DNA from: Prorocentrum cordatum | Lineage: Eukaryota; Sar; Dinophyceae; Prorocentrales; Prorocentraceae | Direction: 5' to 3' | Assembly: GCA_963575745.1 (NCBI GenBank) | Contig: CAUYUJ010015740.1 | Coordinates: 88,501 to 152,500 of the forward strand | Length of the DNA stretch: 64,000 nucleotides | Shown here: piece by piece, positions 61,731-64,000 of the stretch | Position numbering within the stretch: the stretch's first letter is position 1 | How the letters are laid out: each line of letters begins with the position of its first letter | The notes under the pieces: generated by a model | The model's database searches: none | What the model saw: the letters and a program-made list of their open reading frames with translations, nothing else | What the model was told of the DNA's origin: nothing | Made by a program: the position numbers and the translations under genes

Positions 61731-62069
61731 ACTTCGTAGCCTTCACCGAACCAAATAAACCATGCGCGTCCCAAGGGACAGCAGACAAACCGCCACATCT
61801 ACATCCCGAGGAAGGTCGTCGCCTCGGTTCCCAGAGGCGCCATCTGCACAATCGCGCGCATCTGGACCACCCGCGGCACGCACCGGCATGTTCGAAGCAG
61901 TCCCCGGACAATGTCCTCACAGCACGTCGGACGTAGCGTTGGCCGAGGTCGTCACCGTCGCACCCGCCTGTGGCACAGCATCATCAGTGGCCCGCCAGAT
62001 GCGGCAATACGAAAAGGTTCGGCTCGAAGGACCGCCCATACATCTCGTTACCACGAAAGTATGTATGTG

Positions 62070-62087
62070 CATATATATATATATATG

Positions 62088-62130
<43 letters not shown>
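62070..62130. repeat. (TA)n microsatellite
   Basis: TATATA runs with GTATGTG interruptions. The head of the next element begins directly at its end. Confidence 0.95.
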
Positions 62131-62131
<1 letters not shown>

Positions 62132-62680
62132 TGAGGGGCCGAACGGTCATTCACCGTCCCTGGGTGCGTGGCTGAGATGGGATTCCACGATGAGGGTGAT
62201 TGTTATTGCTGCTGTTTGTTTGTTTGGTTGGTCGGTTGGTTGTTTGTGTCTTATAATGTTGTTGTTTGGCGTCGTCCCCCTCGCGACCCGGCCCGCGACC
62301 CACCAATGGCCCACCCCGCGACCCGCCCGCGACCCACAAGCGACCCACCAACGACCCACCCGCGACCCGCCCGCAACCCACCCGCGACCCACCCGCGACC
62401 CGCTCACGACCCGCCCGCGACCCCCCCGCGACCCGCCCGCGACCCACCCGCGACCCGCCCGCGACCCGCCTGCGCCCTTCCCGCGACCCAGCCGAGTCCA
62501 GCCGCGGGACACCCGCGACCCAACCCGCGACCCACTCACATTGCTCTGACGAAAATTCGGCGCTTCTGGCGGGCACGCTGAATACATAGAAAAACTTAAG
62601 CGCCTGCGGCGGGCCTCTTCAGAGCATCGCAGACTGCAGACGTCCCCGCCGCCCCCTCATTCTTATCCGCGTTTGATGGG
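62128..62680 (+). mobile_element. Minisatellite-bearing element, copy 3
   Basis: Head GAGGGGCCGAACGGTCATTC and TGCGTGGCTGAGATGGGATT, a T/G-rich stretch, then (CGCGACCCACC)n from 62280 to 62540. The tail CGCCTGCGGCGGGCCTCTTC ends in GCCCCCTCATTCTTATCCGC. It is inserted in or next to TA repeats on both sides. With copy 2 it makes an inverted repeat of about 550-bp arms. Confidence 0.78.
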
Positions 62681-62689
62681 TGCTACGTA

Positions 62690-63420
62690 GATATATGCGT
62701 GTGTGTATATATATATATATGTATAGATAGCCGCATCATCTCCCATATATCACCATTGTCAGCGTCACCGCACACAGTGATCCTCCCCTGGTGACCATTG
62801 ACTCCGGGCCGGGGCGCTTGTATGTCGGAGTTGGCCGCGTGCAGCATCTCCCTGGGCTTTGCGTAGATACTGCTGCAGGGAAGCTGGCGAACGCGGGCGT
62901 CGAGCGGCATGCCACTGCGGTTCCTGATCTGGTGGCGTGTGTTCGTCTGTGGTCGAGCCACTTCATGCCGACGGGGTTGGTGGCGAGCATGTCCTGGAAA
63001 CGCTTCGCTTCCATGTCGCTTTTAGGCCCTAGGCTGTCGGACATGCGCGTGCGACGGAAGTTTGGGGTTTATCTAGGCGGCCAGGTCTTGAAAAAGAAGT
63101 GGAAACACGGTGTTTTCGACATAGTACTGACGCCCTCGTGCAAACAGAGTCCGAAGAAACGTGCCGGTCCAGCGGCGGCTCTTGGTCGCCACTTCAAACT
63201 GGAAGCCGTTCAATCTCCGCATCTTGAAGCCGAAGGGATCGTTGATAGAGATGTACAAGCAATGGCCTGGTCCCTTCCCAGCTGCTCGATCATGGGCTCG
63301 GGTTTCTGCATCTTGTTGTCAGCTTCGCTGGTCGCTTCGTTCTCCGAAGCGGGCTGAATACCGGGAAAACCAAGGGTGAGCCCCAGAGCTGCGACCCTAC
63401 TATCGGTCACCGAGGTGACT
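62690..63420 (-). pseudogene. Protein-like minus-strand segments, unidentified
   Basis: Three frames give natural-looking protein in succession: ENEATSEADNKMQKPEPMIE (about 63270-63350), then CLYISINDPFGFKMRRLNGF and QFEVATKSRRWTGTFLRTLF, ending FPLLFQDLAA with a stop near 63073, then DMEAKRFQDMLATNPVGMKW (about 62950-63020). The frame changes suggest a decayed retroelement or gene; introns are possible. The family is not recognised. Confidence 0.35.
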
Positions 63421-63709
63421 CATACTGTGTGTCACATCCTCTCGAAGCTGGTGGATGCACGACGCTTACACCGTCATCTTGTTAGCCAGATCGGTGGGTT
63501 GTTTCTGAATGATCGCATGGATGGAAGCCAAGGGGCTTTGCTTCGCCATGGGCGACGAGGCGGGAAGGGCGCTGGACGGGACCGCAAAATGCGGTAGCGC
63601 CTGTCAGTGTACCTTGGACCTCAGCCTGAGCCAGGGCGCAAGGGATACCTAAATGTAATCAGATTATCTCGCTGCCTCGTACCTTCTCCAGATGCCAACT
63701 TGAACCGAG

Positions 63710-63945
63710 AATGACGGATGGTGGTGATGATGATGACATTGGTGATGTTGTTGGTGATGATGATGGTGTTGAAGCTGCAAACGATGATGACTACATTTAT
63801 GAGGCTGCTCGTGCTGAACCGAATAACGGCGACGATGACGATTATGATGGTGACGACGACGATGCTGATAATCATGCTGTTTTTGCAACTGATGGCGACG
63901 GCAATGATGACGATGAAGATGATGCGAATGATTTGCAACCGGTGC
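63710..63945. repeat. (GATGAY)n microsatellite
   Basis: GATGATGATG and GACGATGACG repeats. They give poly-Asp on the plus strand and poly-Ile/Val/His on the other. Confidence 0.9.
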
Positions 63946-64000
63946 TCCATCGATCGAACCCTCGGCGGGCCGAGATGGGGGGGGAATTCTAGGGCTCGGG

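Overview
The window looks like nuclear DNA of a dinoflagellate; a Prorocentrum-like species is possible but cannot be proven from sequence alone. Four things point this way. Base composition is very GC-rich and dense in (GGA)n/(TCC)n tracts. Introns have GC-AG and GA-AG ends, with AG|G at the splice sites. A near-complete dinoflagellate spliced-leader copy sits directly upstream of a minus-strand start codon. Non-LTR retroelement relics are abundant. There is no bacterial-style gene organisation, and I saw no tRNA or rRNA gene.

Layout. 1-12 kb: short non-autonomous transposons, fold-back elements and tandem repeats, with no convincing host gene. 12.2-17.2 kb: decayed plus-strand non-LTR retrotransposon (coiled-coil ORF1, endonuclease-like segment, RNase H). 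18.5-23.9 kb: an apparently intact retroelement ORF of about 1,500 residues (endonuclease, reverse transcriptase, zinc fingers), followed by a second unrecognised ORF. 24-31 kb: fold-back elements, microsatellites and a satellite of about 170 bp period. 31.4-33.6 kb: possible decayed coding sequence. 35.5-36.3 kb: a three-exon GAF-domain gene fragment (minus) whose two introns both look like inserted inverted-repeat elements. 37.1-38.2 kb: a frameshifted minus-strand ORF preceded by the spliced-leader relic. 38.2-40.3 kb: purine tracts. 40.5-44.15 kb: a large satellite built on a 21-bp near-palindrome and bounded by inverted repeats. 44.8-46.0 kb: EF-hand plus probable cyclic-nucleotide-binding-like gene (minus). 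47-56 kb: mobile-element relics and tandem arrays, including an 84-bp array. 56.5 kb: an EF-hand exon. 57.9-61.0 kb: a minus-strand non-LTR retroelement relic carrying two later DNA-element insertions. 61.1-62.7 kb: an inverted pair of minisatellite-bearing elements. 62.7-64 kb: decayed coding sequence and a GAT-rich tract.

The main result is a set of short elements (about 170-320 bp) with inverted ends and readable target-site duplications. At least five families make 5-bp duplications. Three of them begin TCGG(G) and two begin TAGGGGA/TGATGGGC-type ends. A sixth family of exactly 247 bp makes 8-bp duplications. The introns of the GAF gene share this architecture: inverted ends, and a short direct repeat that supplies the AG|G splice context. 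This suggests intron gain by element insertion. Genes are few, and the sequence is mostly shaped by insertion, microsatellite growth and decay.
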